From positions 45,496,050 to 45,560,049 of the forward strand of contig CM055097.1 in the NCBI GenBank assembly GCA_029204225.1: a stretch of 64,000 nt of DNA, written 5' to 3'. This DNA comes from Diphasiastrum complanatum (taxonomy: Eukaryota > Streptophyta > Lycopodiopsida > Lycopodiales > Lycopodiaceae). The position numbers and the translations under genes were made by a program. The notes beneath the pieces were generated by a model. It had not been told where the DNA came from, made no database searches, and saw only the letters and a list, made by a program, of their open reading frames with translations. Shown here in pieces: positions 49,976-61,898 of the stretch (its first letter is position 1; each line of letters begins with the position of its first letter).

Positions 49976-50803
49976 TCATAGTTGCCCTGTTGCTGCTGCT
50001 ACATCTTCTTCTTGGCCTCTGTTGAGGACGTCCTTGATATCATGGTTGGTTCTTTTGTAGTACCTGCAAAATAACTTGATCTTGGACGATGATTGGATGT
50101 GTTGCTGTTGTTGTGGTTGCGAAGCTGCTGGCTGTTCTACCTTTGTCTTCTTGTCCTTGGATCCATTCTTGTTCTTAGATTGCTGCTTGGTTGAGTAGAG
50201 TGCCATGGATTTGGTACTCATTGATGTGGACAAGCTTTTCCTCCTTACTTCTTCCTGCAATAGACTTGTTGGCAGTTTTTGTAGTGATAGTGCAAGAGTG
50301 TTGCTAAGAAGCAACACTAAATTGTCATAGGAGGATGGAAGACTGGAAAGAAGAGACATGGTAGAGTCTTATTCTAGTATAGGTGATCCTATTGTAGTCA
50401 GTTGGTTTAGCAATTGTTTGAACTCGTTCAGATGGTCGCTTACTGAGGTGCCTTCGCTCATTCTAAGTGTCAGCATCTTCTTCCTCAAGAAGAGACAAGT
50501 GGACACATCTGAGGTCGCATAGATGCTTGTACGGATATCCCACGCCTCTTTAGAGGTGGTGTTGTTTGACACGTGACCAATCTGAGTGTCTTTCAGATTC
50601 AGGGATACAATGGCAAGTGCTTTGCCATCCTTTGCTTTCGATGCTGGAAGCAATTCGGGTTCTACCAGCTTGGGTATTGAACCATTTACGTACCCCCATA
50701 GCTCTTTTTCAATCAGGATCATTCTCATCTTGAACTTCCACATGTGGAAGTCATCTCCGTTGAATTTGTTAATCAAGCGGATCTCTAAATTTGAAGCTTT
50801 CAT
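49976..50803 (-). pseudogene. Copia-5 gag
   Basis: Start ATG at 50803, about 60 bases after the primer site. The UBN2-type domain runs EIRLINKFNGDDFHMWKFKM, KAKDGKALAIVSLNLKDTQ, TSKEAWDIRTSIYATSD and DHLNEFKQLLNQL. A TAG stop is at about 50367-50369. It continues as LLSSLPSSYDNLVLLLS to a basic linker, and a zinc knuckle that has lost cysteines (CRYYKRTNHDIKDV). It retains the tryptophan that is TGA in Copia-1 and Copia-2. Confidence 0.85.
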
Positions 50804-50862
50804 AGCGATCGTGTAGCAGTGAAACACAAACAAAAAAAATAGTTCTATAGAGTTATAATAAG

Positions 50863-50874
50863 TCACTGATACCA
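50863..50874 (-). promoter_or_regulatory. Copia-5 primer-binding site
   Basis: Minus strand TGGTATCAGTGA, ten of twelve bases matching the usual initiator methionine tRNA site. Confidence 0.75.
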
Positions 50875-51666
<792 letters not shown>

Positions 51667-51781
51667 TAATCCTCTCATATTTTTGCCCTTGCTGAATTAC
51701 ATGTATATATACATATTAGCTGAAGAATATTGTACTAGCTTAACTTTATAATTACAATATTGATAACAGCTGTAAAACTAA

Positions 51782-53328
51782 TTAGTTCGTTGATGGAGTC
51801 AACTTCAAGAACTCTCCCAACAAAATATTGATCTTACTAGGCAGAACATTCATGAGCAGTGTTGTTTGCGGCACTTCTGGTTCAGTCATCTTGAAGGGTT
51901 CTTCATGATGATACAACTGAGCATTCATATTTCTACGTGAATTATTCGGTGGTTGCACTGGTGAAAAATGAACTTCGGTTGTTGCTCTAGCAGCTTCAAG
52001 CTCCTCTTGCTCTTGCAAATGTTTAATCCACTGTCTCATATCCTAATATCTTCTCTTTTCTGCATGAAGATTTAGATAGACTCCAGATGCTGTTGGTATA
52101 TTAGTTAATGGTATAGAATCAGCAAGTACTGGATCTGTTGTAGGTTCTTTTTGCTTCTGTGCTCTGGTAACCACCATCAAGGGTACACTTGGTTCATTCT
52201 GAGCTACTGGTCTTTGACTGATTGTTATCAAATTTACAGTAGTTGTAGCCGGTGGTGGCTTCAGTCTTGTTGGACATTCCTTGTAGCAATGTCCATACCC
52301 ACAGTCACGACAGAATGGCACAAATTTGTCTTTGTTTGGACATTCTGCAACTCTATGATTTTCTCCACATGCAAAGCATCCAAGTGGTGCTCTGGTCCAG
52401 TTTCTAGATGCTTGTTGTTGCACGGCAGCATAAATAGCATATTGTTCTCAAGATCTGCCTTCATGATTATTATTGTAGTTCCATTGCTCGACACTTCTCT
52501 AAGGTTCTGATTCCATCAAATTGGAAAGAGGAGCGGAGGTAAGGCTAATCGTTTCGGGTATCCAAGAGCAGATTGACGAGGTCTAGCTATTGGATTTCCT
52601 CCATAAAGTGGTTCTCGATATCCCATCTGGGCATATCGTTGCTGAATAATCCGAGGATTGAAGTTGCAAAAAGCAGTCTCATGATCAGATGAATTGCACA
52701 AATGGCATATATTGATTTCCATTCATTTTTTCAATTAAGGACACTCATTTAATGTGTGATTTTCCGTACAGATGGAACACCGGACATTTTTTCTGGTAGG
52801 AAAAGTCTTGGCAAACTTCTCAGGTTCCTTGTTTGCTTGTCGATGAAAATCTTCCAATCATCAAATAGTGACTGCAACTTTTCCATCTGTTTCTACTAGT
52901 TCTTCCCAAGTTTCTCGAACTCATTGAGCATCCTCTCTACAATAGCGTTGACATTCGTTGATGCAATAATGGTGGATATCGTAGTGGTCTGCCTTGCTGT
53001 ATAAGGCAATATACTAATATCCGGCATATCGTCTGAATCTTCATTCTCTCCCCGAATTGCATCGTCTATAGCGTTTTGCAAAATTGCGTACTCATTGTGG
53101 CATTTCAGCTCACGTCTGATCCTTTAAGGTAGACCTGACAAAAATCACATAATCATGGCATTTTTATTAATCAGCTCAGGTCTGAGGCGTTTAACCCATT
53201 CAATGTAATCTCGTACCATTTCCTATTTTTCCATTTTAATTTTACTTAAAAGTAGGAAAGGGTGTTCTATAAACTTTCGAGGTTTGAACCGTGTGATAAG
53301 GGCTCATTTGATAGTCTCTCAATCTGTA
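51782..53328 (-). pseudogene. Gypsy-2 gag, C-terminal part with zinc knuckles
   Basis: Continuation of the gag that starts at 60001, split by Copia-6. Near 53300-53240 the minus strand reads ALITRFKPRKFIEHPF (capsid end). After a spacer (53081-52896) it shows CCHC-like knuckles: CHLCNSSDHETAFC (52722-52516), CFACGENHRVAEC and CRDCGYGHCYKEC (52423-52043). A linker frame then runs to 51782. Several stops are present, so gag was already decayed. No protease or RT follows: the element is cut at about 51780 next to Copia-5. Confidence 0.8.
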
Positions 53329-53333
53329 CGTTC
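53329..53333 (+). repeat. Copia-6 target-site duplication, left copy
   Basis: CGTTC before the 5' LTR matches CGTTC at 59766-59770 after the 3' LTR. Five bases is the standard copia duplication length. Confidence 0.97.
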
Positions 53334-53988
53334 TGTGAAAATTGTCAACATTTCCTAGCTAGTTTGAGGCCTAAATTGGCTAAAATTGTAAATAGTTTTG
53401 GTTCTGGAGTTTCACACGTGTGAACCAGGCCACAATGTTTTTATTTACTGTATTTTTTCAGTATGATGAAGTGTCAAACTTCATACCCTTCAAAATGAGA
53501 CCATTTTGATGTATTTTGGTCATATAAGCCATTTTTAGCTATTTTTCCTATATAGGGAATATCTAGGGTCAAGTACCTTCTAGAGAGAGGAGAGAGAGTC
53601 ATCTTCCTCATCCATAAATAGTAGGGAAGTCGTGGAGAACAGGTTGGAGAAACCTTTTGTATGCTTCATTGAGATCAATAGATCATTGTCATTGTTTCTT
53701 CCTCCATTGAGAGCATTGTTGTGTGTATTGTCTTCAAGCTATTGTGTATGATCTTAGGTGCTTTCCAAAAGTGATAGGCTGATGTATTATGGACTGTATA
53801 ATGCTATTTTGGGCCGCACTTGATGTTTATGGAAGTTTCCATTTGTGATAAATGCTTTTTGATCAAGTTCTTTGCATTCTAGGTAGCATAGAATGTGTTG
53901 CCAATTCCTAGCTTATGTAGTTTGGAGTGCAAGCATTCAAGCCAATGATCTTGGAGTTTAGATCCACTTAGGATCTGTATTTTTCACA
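53334..53988 (+). repeat. Copia-6 5' LTR
   Basis: Starts TGTGAAAATT and ends ATTTTTCACA, giving 8-base inverted ends (TGTGAAAA / TTTTCACA). TATA-like sites are CCTATATAG near 53548 and ATAAATA near 53613, either of which could drive the genomic RNA. A GA-rich run lies between them. Confidence 0.95.
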
Positions 53989-54000
53989 TGGTATCAGAGC
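53989..54000 (+). promoter_or_regulatory. Copia-6 primer-binding site
   Basis: TGGTATCAGAGC, exact initiator methionine tRNA complement, directly at the LTR end. Confidence 0.95.
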
Positions 54001-55161
54001 TGGTTGGCTTCTATTTACAGTAAGTATTCCATTTTTGGTGATATTTGGATGTTTGATCAAGTTCTAGCATGATTTTGCATTGCTTTGTTGATCAAATCTT
54101 ACTAACCTTTGTTTTGTGAGTTGAACTTGTGGATCAAAAGCATATTTCAGGTCTATTGAAGATCAGAGGCTGAAAAGAAACTATTTTGGATCAGATCATA
54201 ACACCTAATCATTTGTGATTGTGAGGCTTGTGCATATTCAATACTAACAATGTTCTTTTCAATCCTATTGTTGACAATCTCCATTCTTGGATGAACACTC
54301 TCCTTAAGTGGATGAAACTTCTCCTTAAGTGGATGACAAATGCTCTTTTTGAGTGAGTTGTAATTCTCCTAAAGGCTGAGCAAAGCTCCCATTTGGATGA
54401 AAGATCCCCTTTTTTGGGTGAACATATTGTAAGCTCCATTGTGAAGAGCATATTGTAAAGATTGTCATCAATTTTGGCATAAATTTTGGTGTACTTTGTT
54501 GAGCATGTAAGTAACTCTCCTTATGTAATTTGATTGGAGCATTTGCTGGAAGGTGTTAACCATTATGCAAGTGTGTTTTCAGGTTCTTAACAGGTTGAGG
54601 AACATTCTCATGTGAAGTGATCTTAGATCTACATCTAAACACCAAGATTTGACAAGATAGTGAAGCTAGTCTTGTGATTCACTAAGTGTGCTCATTCATT
54701 CACCTCTAAATCTTGTATTTATCACTTGCTGGAGTTTATAAACTTTTAGAAGTGTGGTTTACATGTGGTTTTACAGGTTGAATCAATATCTTAGTGTGTT
54801 GATCATATGTTGATCAAGTTTGTTCATTACTAGGTAATCTTGGCATCCTAGTTTTGGGTATTTTCTAAGAATGCAAGTAACTCTTCACACCATAACTTGA
54901 TTTGGTCACTTGCTGGAAAGTTTGAGAGCTTAAGCAAGAGTGTGTTCAGGTTGGTTTGATTTTGTAATCCATTCTTAGTGTGTGCAAAGTGTTGCATGTG
55001 TTTCAATCTTCCTTTCTATGCTTGGAAACCATCTAGGTTCAAGATAGAAGTGTTTTAGGGTCCTAAATCTTCATAGATCTCTTTATCTATCATTTGTTGA
55101 GAGAAAAGTGAGTGCTAAGTGCTTTAGGACAGAACCTAAAAGTTGAAGAAACATTAGAATC
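54001..55161 (+). other. Copia-6 5' leader
   Basis: A long 1.16-kb untranslated leader between primer site and gag-pol start. It contains repeated CTTGCTGGAA(A/G) modules (near 54546 as ATTTGCTGGAAGG, 54726 and 54912), each followed by a short T/A-rich phrase and AGGTT. These look like a diverged tandem unit of about 185 bases. Packaging or translation signals may lie here, but none can be named. Confidence 0.6.
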
Positions 55162-58100
55162 ATGGCTTCCAATGGTGGGATCATGCTAGAGTCTAGTGAA
55201 AGGTTGAGTTCATCAAACTACTCTACTTGGAAAGTGAGGATGGAGTCCTTACTTGAGTTGAATGAACTCATGGACATAGTTGCAGAAATTGAAGAGAGAC
55301 CTCTCACACTTCAAGAGCAACAAAGGTTTGATAAGAAGGCCAAAAGGGCTCTTCATATCATTAAAATGAATGTTACAAATGAACTTCTCAAGGAAGTTGG
55401 AAAGTGTCAAAGTGCAAGTGAGGCATGGAATGCCTTAAAGAAGCTCTTTGAATCAAAGTCCACATCTAGGGTATTGACCCTAAGGAGACAAATATTTTCT
55501 AGTAGGCAAAGAGAGGGTGAAAGTGCTCATGCATTTATCTTGAGAGTTAAGTCCCTAAGTGATGATTTAGCATGCATTGATGAGAACATAAAAGATGGTG
55601 AAATAGTCCAAGTTATGTTGAATGGTTTGCTAAATGAACATGCTAACCTTGTGCAAAGTTTTGCCATTCAAAGAGTCTTGCCAAGTGTGGTTGACTTGCA
55701 AGAAATCTTATTGGCTGAAGAACATAGGTTGCAATCAAAGCTTGATGGTGCATCCTTGCAAGGTGGAGGTGAAGAGGCTTTCTTCACAAAAGGCAAATTC
55801 AAGGGCAAAGGTAAAGGCAAAGGGAAATGGTCCAAAGGTGGTAACTTTGATCATGATGATCACTCTTCCTCTTCCTCTTCTACTAAGAACAATAAGTCAA
55901 AGTTCAAGTGCTTTTATTGTGGGATAAAAGGTCATTTTGCAAATGAATGTTATAAGAAGAAAAGAGAGCAAGGAGAGAGGCAAGGAAATCTTACAATAGA
56001 TGAGGAAGAACATAACACATGTGAATCACTTGTTATGACTTCAAGTTTGTTAGCCAACATAGATGATAATGATCCTTGGTGGATTGATAGTGGAGCCTCA
56101 TCTCACATGACAAGACATGAGGAATACTTTACATCCTTATTGTCTTATGAGGGAGAAGGTAACATCATCTACACTGCAAATGATGGTCAATGTGACATCA
56201 AAGGCATAGGCACTATTCCTATTTCCCTTTCAACAAATAGGAAAGCAAATCTTGAAAATGTTTTGTACATTCCTTCAATCACTAAGAATTTGCTTAGTGT
56301 AAGTCAAATGATTGACAAAGGACTTGATGTGGAGTTCATTGGAGATGCATGTTTGATAAGTAAATGTGGATCCTTGATTGCTCAAGGTAGGAGGCATGGT
56401 AAACTTTTCAAGCTTGATGCATGTGTGATCTCTAATCATGAAGGATGTATGGCTAGGGAGCAATTGACAAACCAAGAAGTTTGGCACAAGAGGTTGGGCC
56501 ATCCCAACTTCAAATCTTTGGAGGTAATGGCAAAGAAAGAGCTTGTTCTTGGTCTCCCTAAAAGTCTTGTTGCAAACAATAGTGTTTGTGAACATTGTGC
56601 CTTGTCCAAATCTCATAGACTTGCTTATTCTAGATCTACTTCTAGATCTAAAGAAGCTTTTCAACTTGTGCATTCTGATATTCATTCTTCTAGTACAACT
56701 AGCAATGGTGGGGCAAAGATGTATGCAACTTTCATTGATGACTTTAGTAGGTATACTTGGATCTATCTTCTTAAAAGTAAGGATGAAGTGTTTGCTGCAT
56801 TTGTCAAGTTCAAGAATGAAATGGAAAACCAATTCAATACAAAGATCAAATGCTTAAGATCTGATAATGGAGGGGAATACACCTCAAATAGGTTCAAAGA
56901 CTTTTGTATAGCACATGGGATTAAGAGGGAGATGTCTAGTCCTAGGACTCCACAACAGAATGGAGTGGCCGAGAGGAAGAATAGAACCCTTTGTGAATGT
57001 GCCAAGGCAATGAGACTACATGCTAATCTTGCTAAGTCTTTTTGGGGGGAAGCTTTAGCATGTGCTAACTATCTATGTAATAGATGGACAAGTGCTTCCT
57101 TGGATGGTAAAACTCCTCATGAGGTTCTTTATGGTAGAAGGCCGAGTGTCAAGCATTGTAGGATCTTTGGATGTACATGTTTTGTCAATATCACACTTGA
57201 TGATAGAACTAAAGAAGATCCTTCATCAAAGAAGGGTGTGTTTGTTGGCTATAGTGAAGTAAGCAAGGCTTACAAAGTGTACATTCCTTCTACAAAGAAA
57301 GTTGTCATAAGTAGGGATGTCATCTTTCATGAAGAGAATGTTTCCAATGTTGTTGATGTTGATGTTGATGTGCCTACTAATCATCATGATGTGCAAGATG
57401 TCTTGGATGAAGATGGAGATGCCACTCCAAAGCAAACTTCAAGGAAGACTCAAAGGCAAAGGGCTAAGCCATCAAGGCTAACCTATGATGAAAAAGGAAA
57501 GCAAGTGGTGGACAACTCTAACTTTGCTTTTCTTACCTCTTTTGATGAACCAACTTGTGTAGGTGAAGCAATTCAAAAGAAGGAATGGATCCAAGCCATG
57601 GATCATGAGCATCAAGCACTCATCAAAAGCAACACATGGAGGTTGGTAAAGCTTCCAAAGGACAAGAAGGCAATTGGTTGTAAGTGGATCTTCAAGATCA
57701 AGACAAATCAAGATGGATCAATCAACAAGTACAAGGCAAGGTTGGTGGCAAAGGGGTATGCTCAAGAATATGGTATTGACTATGATGAGACCTTTGCACC
57801 CGTGGCAAAGATGGTAACTATTCGAATCCTAATCTCTCTTGCAACTCTTTATGATTGGGATATGTGGCAAATGGATGTTACTAATGCCTTCTTGAATGGT
57901 GATCTTGAAGAAGATATTTACATGGAGCAACCCGAGGGCTATGTTTCACATGATGAGCCTAATCATGTGTGCTATCTCCAAAAGAGTTTGTATGGGCTAA
58001 AGCAAGCACCAAGGAGTTGGTATGCTAAGCTCAATTCCTTCTTACTTTCTCAAAACTTTGTTATGAGTGAGTATGATCATTCTCTCTACTTTAGATTGAA

Positions 58101-59115
58101 TGGAAATGATATCACTTTACTTTTGATCTATGTTGATGACATTATCTTAAGTGGTGGTAACAATCTAGATATAGATGAAATCAAGATGGCACTCAAAAGA
58201 GAGTTTGAAATTCAAGATCTTGGTAAACTTCATTATATCTTAGGAATAGAGATTATTAGAACTTCTAAATCTACATTCATATGTCAAGAAAAGTATGTTA
58301 ACTCTATTCTAAAAAGGTTTCATATGGAAGATTGTAAAGTTGTTTCTACTCCTATGGAATCAAATGTAAAGCTAACTACAAGAAGTAATGAAAGATCCTT
58401 CAAGGACATTACTCTCTATAGAAAGCTAATAGGATCTCTTATATGGTTAACCATCACAAGACCTGATCTAAGCTTTGTGGTTGGTAAACTAAGTCAATTT
58501 ATGCAAGATCCTAGTGAGGCTCATTGGAAGCTAGGAAAGAGAGTACTTAGATACATCTCGGGATCTAGAGATTTTGGCATCTTGTATGGAGGTACTACAC
58601 CTAACCTTTGTGGATTTTCAGATTCAGATTTTGCAGGTGATCAAATGGATAGGAAGTCAACAAGTGCCTTTGCAATCTATCTTGGAGATGGAGTGGTCTC
58701 ATGGCTATCAAAGAAGCAACCAACTATCTCTCTATCTTCCACCGAAGCCGAGTACAAGGCATTAACAACATGCACCAAGGAGATTCTTTGGATCAAGAGG
58801 ATGTTATTGGATCTTCACTTGCTGGAACCAGAGAAGACTCCAATCATACTTTGTGATAACCTTTCAGCCCAAAGCTTGGCAAGCAATCCTGTTTTTCATG
58901 CAAGGAGCAAGCACATTGAGATTGCTCACCATTTTGTGAGAGATCAAGTCATTGCCAAAGAGGTGGAGCTTCAACATGTCTCTTCAAAGGAGTGTGTGGC
59001 TGATATCTTCACCAAACCATTGGGAAAGGACCTATATTTAATGCATAGATCTAATCTTGGAATGTGCTCAAAGACTATGTTGAAACTAGCATCCAATGTT
59101 GAAGAGGGAGTGTGA
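55162..59115 (+). CDS. Copia-6 gag-pol polyprotein, 1317 aa, intact
   Basis: A single open frame encodes the whole polyprotein. Gag starts MASNGGIMLESSERLSSSNY and includes the UBN2-type domain (WKVRMESL; AWNALKKLFE) and an intact CCHC knuckle, CFYCGIKGHFANEC, at 250-263. The retropepsin has WWIDSGASSHMT (D309). The pre-integrase zinc segment begins at VWHKRLGHPN (H442). Integrase shows the DDE triad D506, D568 and E604, with D-35-E spacing. RT has [32 protein letters not shown] and the catalytic YVDD at 990-993. RNase H has D1154, E1195/E1197 (SLSSTEAEY) and D1232 (LCDNLSA). It ends NVEEGV, with the stop codon overlapping the 3' LTR start. Gag and Pol in one frame is usual for plant copia. 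No inactivating change is visible. Confidence 0.97.
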   Translation: MASNGGIMLESSERLSSSNYSTWKVRMESLLELNELMDIVAEIEERPLTLQEQQRFDKKAKRALHIIKMNVTNELLKEVGKCQSASEAWNALKKLFESKSTSRVLTLRRQIFSSRQREGESAHAFILRVKSLSDDLACIDENIKDGEIVQVMLNGLLNEHANLVQSFAIQRVLPSVVDLQEILLAEEHRLQSKLDGASLQGGGEEAFFTKGKFKGKGKGKGKWSKGGNFDHDDHSSSSSSTKNNKSKFKCFYCGIKGHFANECYKKKREQGERQGNLTIDEEEHNTCESLVMTSSLLANIDDNDPWWIDSGASSHMTRHEEYFTSLLSYEGEGNIIYTANDGQCDIKGIGTIPISLSTNRKANLENVLYIPSITKNLLSVSQMIDKGLDVEFIGDACLISKCGSLIAQGRRHGKLFKLDACVISNHEGCMAREQLTNQEVWHKRLGHPNFKSLEVMAKKELVLGLPKSLVANNSVCEHCALSKSHRLAYSRSTSRSKEAFQLVHSDIHSSSTTSNGGAKMYATFIDDFSRYTWIYLLKSKDEVFAAFVKFKNEMENQFNTKIKCLRSDNGGEYTSNRFKDFCIAHGIKREMSSPRTPQQNGVAERKNRTLCECAKAMRLHANLAKSFWGEALACANYLCNRWTSASLDGKTPHEVLYGRRPSVKHCRIFGCTCFVNITLDDRTKEDPSSKKGVFVGYSEVSKAYKVYIPSTKKVVISRDVIFHEENVSNVVDVDVDVPTNHHDVQDVLDEDGDATPKQTSRKTQRQRAKPSRLTYDEKGKQVVDNSNFAFLTSFDEPTCVGEAIQKKEWIQAMDHEHQALIKSNTWRLVKLPKDKKAIGCKWIFKIKTNQDGSINKYKARLVAKGYAQEYGIDYDETFAPVAKMVTIRILISLATLYDWDMWQMDVTNAFLNGDLEEDIYMEQPEGYVSHDEPNHVCYLQKSLYGLKQAPRSWYAKLNSFLLSQNFVMSEYDHSLYFRLNGNDITLLLIYVDDIILSGGNNLDIDEIKMALKREFEIQDLGKLHYILGIEIIRTSKSTFICQEKYVNSILKRFHMEDCKVVSTPMESNVKLTTRSNERSFKDITLYRKLIGSLIWLTITRPDLSFVVGKLSQFMQDPSEAHWKLGKRVLRYISGSRDFGILYGGTTPNLCGFSDSDFAGDQMDRKSTSAFAIYLGDGVVSWLSKKQPTISLSSTEAEYKALTTCTKEILWIKRMLLDLHLLEPEKTPIILCDNLSAQSLASNPVFHARSKHIEIAHHFVRDQVIAKEVELQHVSSKECVADIFTKPLGKDLYLMHRSNLGMCSKTMLKLASNVEEGV
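59101..59110 (+). other. Copia-6 polypurine tract
   Basis: GAAGAGGGAG immediately before the 3' LTR, overlapping the last codons of gag-pol. Confidence 0.9.
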
Positions 59116-59765
59116 AAATTGTCAACATTTCCTAGCTAGTTTGAGGCCTAAATTGGCTAAAATTGTAAATAGTTTTGGTTCTGGAGTTTCACACGTGTGA
59201 ACCAGGCCACAATGTTTTTATTTACTGTATTTTTTCAGTATGATGAAGTGTCAAACTTCATACCCTTCAAAATGAGACCATTTTGATGTATTTTGGTCAT
59301 ATAAGCCATTTTTAGCTATTTTTCCTATATAGGGAATATCTAGGGTCAAGTACCTTCTAGAGAGAGGAGAGAGAGTCATCTTCCTCATCCATAAATAGTA
59401 GGTAAGTTGTGGAGAACAGGTTGGAGAAACCTTTTGTATGCTTCATTGAGATCAATAGATCATTGTCATTGTTTCTTCCTCCATTGAGAGCATTGTTGTG
59501 TGTATTGTCTTCAAGCTATTGTGTATGATCTTAGGTGCTTTCCAAAAGTGATAGGCTGATGTATTATGGACTGTATAATGCTATTTTGGGCCGCACTTGA
59601 TGTTTATGGAAGTTTCCATTTGTGATAAATGCTTTTTGATCAAGTTCTTTGCATTCTAGGTAGCATAGAATGTGTTGCCAATTCCTAGCTTATGTAGTTT
59701 GGAGTGCAAGCATTCAAGCCAATGATCTTGGAGTTTAGATCCACTTAGGATCTGTATTTTTCACA
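59111..59765 (+). repeat. Copia-6 3' LTR
   Basis: 655 bases, the same length as the 5' LTR. The visible differences are AGTAGGTAAGTTG here against AGTAGGGAAGTCG in the 5' LTR. Confidence 0.96.
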
Positions 59766-59770
59766 CGTTC
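59766..59770 (+). repeat. Copia-6 target-site duplication, right copy
   Basis: CGTTC, identical to the left copy. It falls within a gag codon run of Gypsy-2 and shows that the two gag halves were once continuous. Confidence 0.97.
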
Positions 59771-60001
59771 AGTTTCATCTTGATTATAGTACCAATCTTG
59801 TGCTGCACCTATTAAGGCCATTGGAAATAGCTTAAGTTTATCCTGGGAACAAACTTTGCCATAGACTTCACAAGATTCAGAATAGATCTAAAGAAATCTA
59901 ACTGGATCTGTTAATCCATTGTATTTGGGTAGATCCAAACAGGGTGCTCTCCTAACAATGATTGGATTGACTTTCTGAGGAGCACCACCAGGGGCTGTCA
60001 T
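59771..60001 (-). pseudogene. Gypsy-2 gag, N-terminal part
   Basis: Starts at the ATG at 60001-59999 on the minus strand (MTAPGGAPQKVNPIIVRRAP). It continues LDLPKYNGLTDPVRFL, a TAG stop, YSESCEVYGKVCSQDKLKLF and ALIGAAQDWYYN, the retrotransposon gag capsid motif. It then meets the Copia-6 insertion and resumes at 53328. Only one stop is seen in this half. Confidence 0.85.
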
Positions 60002-61142
60002 CTTTACAGATTAGATCAAGCAGACAATGAGATTGGATCTAGATTTTCAATCAAGAACTATCTCAGATCCGATCTGTTACATCTCTTCCACTTTGACAAA
60101 AATCAGATTCCTGTACCATGAGAAAGATTCCTAAGATGAACCGATCGATACTTCTCAAAATGAAAAACTCTCAAAATCAAAATTAGACTGAATCAGATTT
60201 GACCCAAAATTTGACAAAGACTTGAACCTAAAAATAGAACTAGCGAAGGTTCTCAAGGCGAAGGTTAACTCGGTTAAGGTTCAACAGTGCTATCTATAGT
60301 AAAAAAAAAAATGATCAAGTTTTTCTGACAAATTCTACGGAAATAACCTTCGCCGAACTCTCAGACTGAGAATCTGACACAGATAAAACTAGGGTAGAAC
60401 TGGCGAAGGTTCCTGACACATAAAAACACATTTTTTGTAGATTGGCAAGGGTAAAAATAGAGATTTTCTATGATCCGGATAAAATGAATGTTCGTCGAAC
60501 TCAAAAATAATAAATTACTATAAATAGTATAATTTGGAAACTCGACGAAGGTTTTGGCGAAGAATCAAGAGTAATACTGGTATTTTTGAAAAAAAAAAAC
60601 TTTTTTGACAAAAATATAACAATATAACAACTGATCCTCTAAGAAATCTTCTATTTCTGTTATTATTCTTTGTCGACCCGGAAGTAGATAGATCTGAATC
60701 ACACCTATGCACAGTGAATGGTGATTTTTTGGTAGTTTTTCTTATGTTTCTGAAAATCTGCTGGGAATGATTGTTCGCCCTTCAAACTGAAGGTTTTAAA
60801 ACCAAAGGTGCTTGCAACTCGGCAAATGTTTCTTGGAAGAGGACAAAAAGTATCAGCTCTGATGATGATTTTTGCCTCCTTTTGACCAAAATCTTGCAAG
60901 ATTGACCGATTTTTGTTGTTTTTTCTGATATCTCATATCCAAATGCATCTTAAGATTGGTGATTTGAATAGCTTTTCCTATTCCGCAATCGGATTAGATT
61001 TCAAACAAGCAAATCCACTCAAATTGGGCAAAATCACTCCCAAATTAACCTTAAATGCAGATTTAACACTATGCCACGACAAGATGCCTAATGCAAGCTA
61101 ACCACCCAACAAACATGCTGCAAAGTGAAAAATTGGCATAGC
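60002..61142 (-). promoter_or_regulatory. Gypsy-2 leader with GGCGAAGG repeats
   Basis: About 1.1 kb between primer site and gag without coding content. Between 60240 and 60562 it carries repeated GGCGAAGGTT or complement sequences (near 60244, 60257, 60346, 60401, 60543 and 60556, and variants near 60490). This is the same motif that precedes the extra ORF at 26.4-26.8 kb and 37.15-37.5 kb. Confidence 0.6.
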
Positions 61143-61160
61143 TCCTCGGCAATGGTGCCA
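61143..61160 (-). promoter_or_regulatory. Gypsy-2 primer-binding site, aspartate tRNA type
   Basis: Minus strand TGGCACCATTGCCGAGGA differs at three bases from TGGCGCCGTTGCCGGGGA, the site used by Athila-group gypsy elements (complementary to the 3' end of aspartate tRNA). It lies four bases from the LTR end. Confidence 0.75.
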
Positions 61161-61164
61161 AAAT

Positions 61165-61898
61165 TGTAGTGGGTTTCTTTCCTTGCCTATCCTCAGCCCA
61201 AGATCTAATCAATCTAGCATCAAGAAGATGAAGTTAGTTGTCAGGCGTAGGCTCGTTCCCATGAGAGCGATAGCATATTTCATATTTCAGCATGAATGGA
61301 AGATTCACATCTAACTCTAACATCCATTAACCCTAAGAATTAACACTAAGATCCACAATGAAGATAGCTTACTCTTTCTCTCTCACCCTTTATCTCTCAT
61401 AAAAAGTATAAAAACATGTAATTTCAACAATACTCAGATCCAACAATTAGCAAACACAATAAAAGCATGAGAGATGGAGGAGAAGTGATAGAGAGCAAGG
61501 ACATTCACAGATCCATTTCACAAGAGAAACAATCTGCTTTATTGAAATGAAGATATGTACATGTGTAGCAAACTCGAGTTGGTCCCTTTTTATAATGGAG
61601 AGGAGGATCCTGGCCTCAGAATCATATTGGTCCATTTCTGCCTCCCTAATTATTCAAACTTAAAAAAAAGAGTGGGAATCATCCAAAATTGGAGAGAAAC
61701 CCGACTTTATTCACTAACTTGACGTTTAGGCCTGCGACATTAAAAGTCCCGCAAAAAGACCTAAAGTCCTTTTATTGACTTGTAACTAATCAAATAACTA
61801 TGTGATCATCGGGTTGGATTTACACACACAGGGTGCCAAATCCCTCTCACTTATTAACTAGGGTTAGGGTTGCCTTGGGATCTGCAAACCCTCCAACA
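61165..61898 (-). repeat. Gypsy-2 5' LTR (734 bp)
   Basis: Minus strand begins TGTTGGAGGGTTTGCAGATC and ends ...AAACCCACTACA. It is homologous to 23401-24161 over its full length with roughly 15 percent divergence and small indels. The two belong to one family, but they are unlikely to be the two ends of one insertion. Confidence 0.85.

Larger units (their letters stand above)
53334..59765 (+). mobile_element. Copia-6: full-length, apparently intact LTR retrotransposon
   Basis: 6432 bases with two 655-bp LTRs, a perfect primer-binding site, one long gag-pol frame, a polypurine tract and a perfect CGTTC target duplication. The LTRs differ at about two bases (53627 and 53632 region). It is inserted in the gag of Gypsy-2. 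All parts needed for autonomous movement are present, so this is the youngest and potentially active element here. Confidence 0.97.

Noticed and set aside
56275-57711. Minus-strand ORFs opposite Copia-6 gag-pol
   Set aside because: Shadows of the real frame; no motifs.
61840-61880. Telomere-like CTAGGGTTAGGGTTGCC
   Set aside because: Only two plant-like units, present in both gypsy LTR copies; it is part of the LTR, not a telomere remnant.
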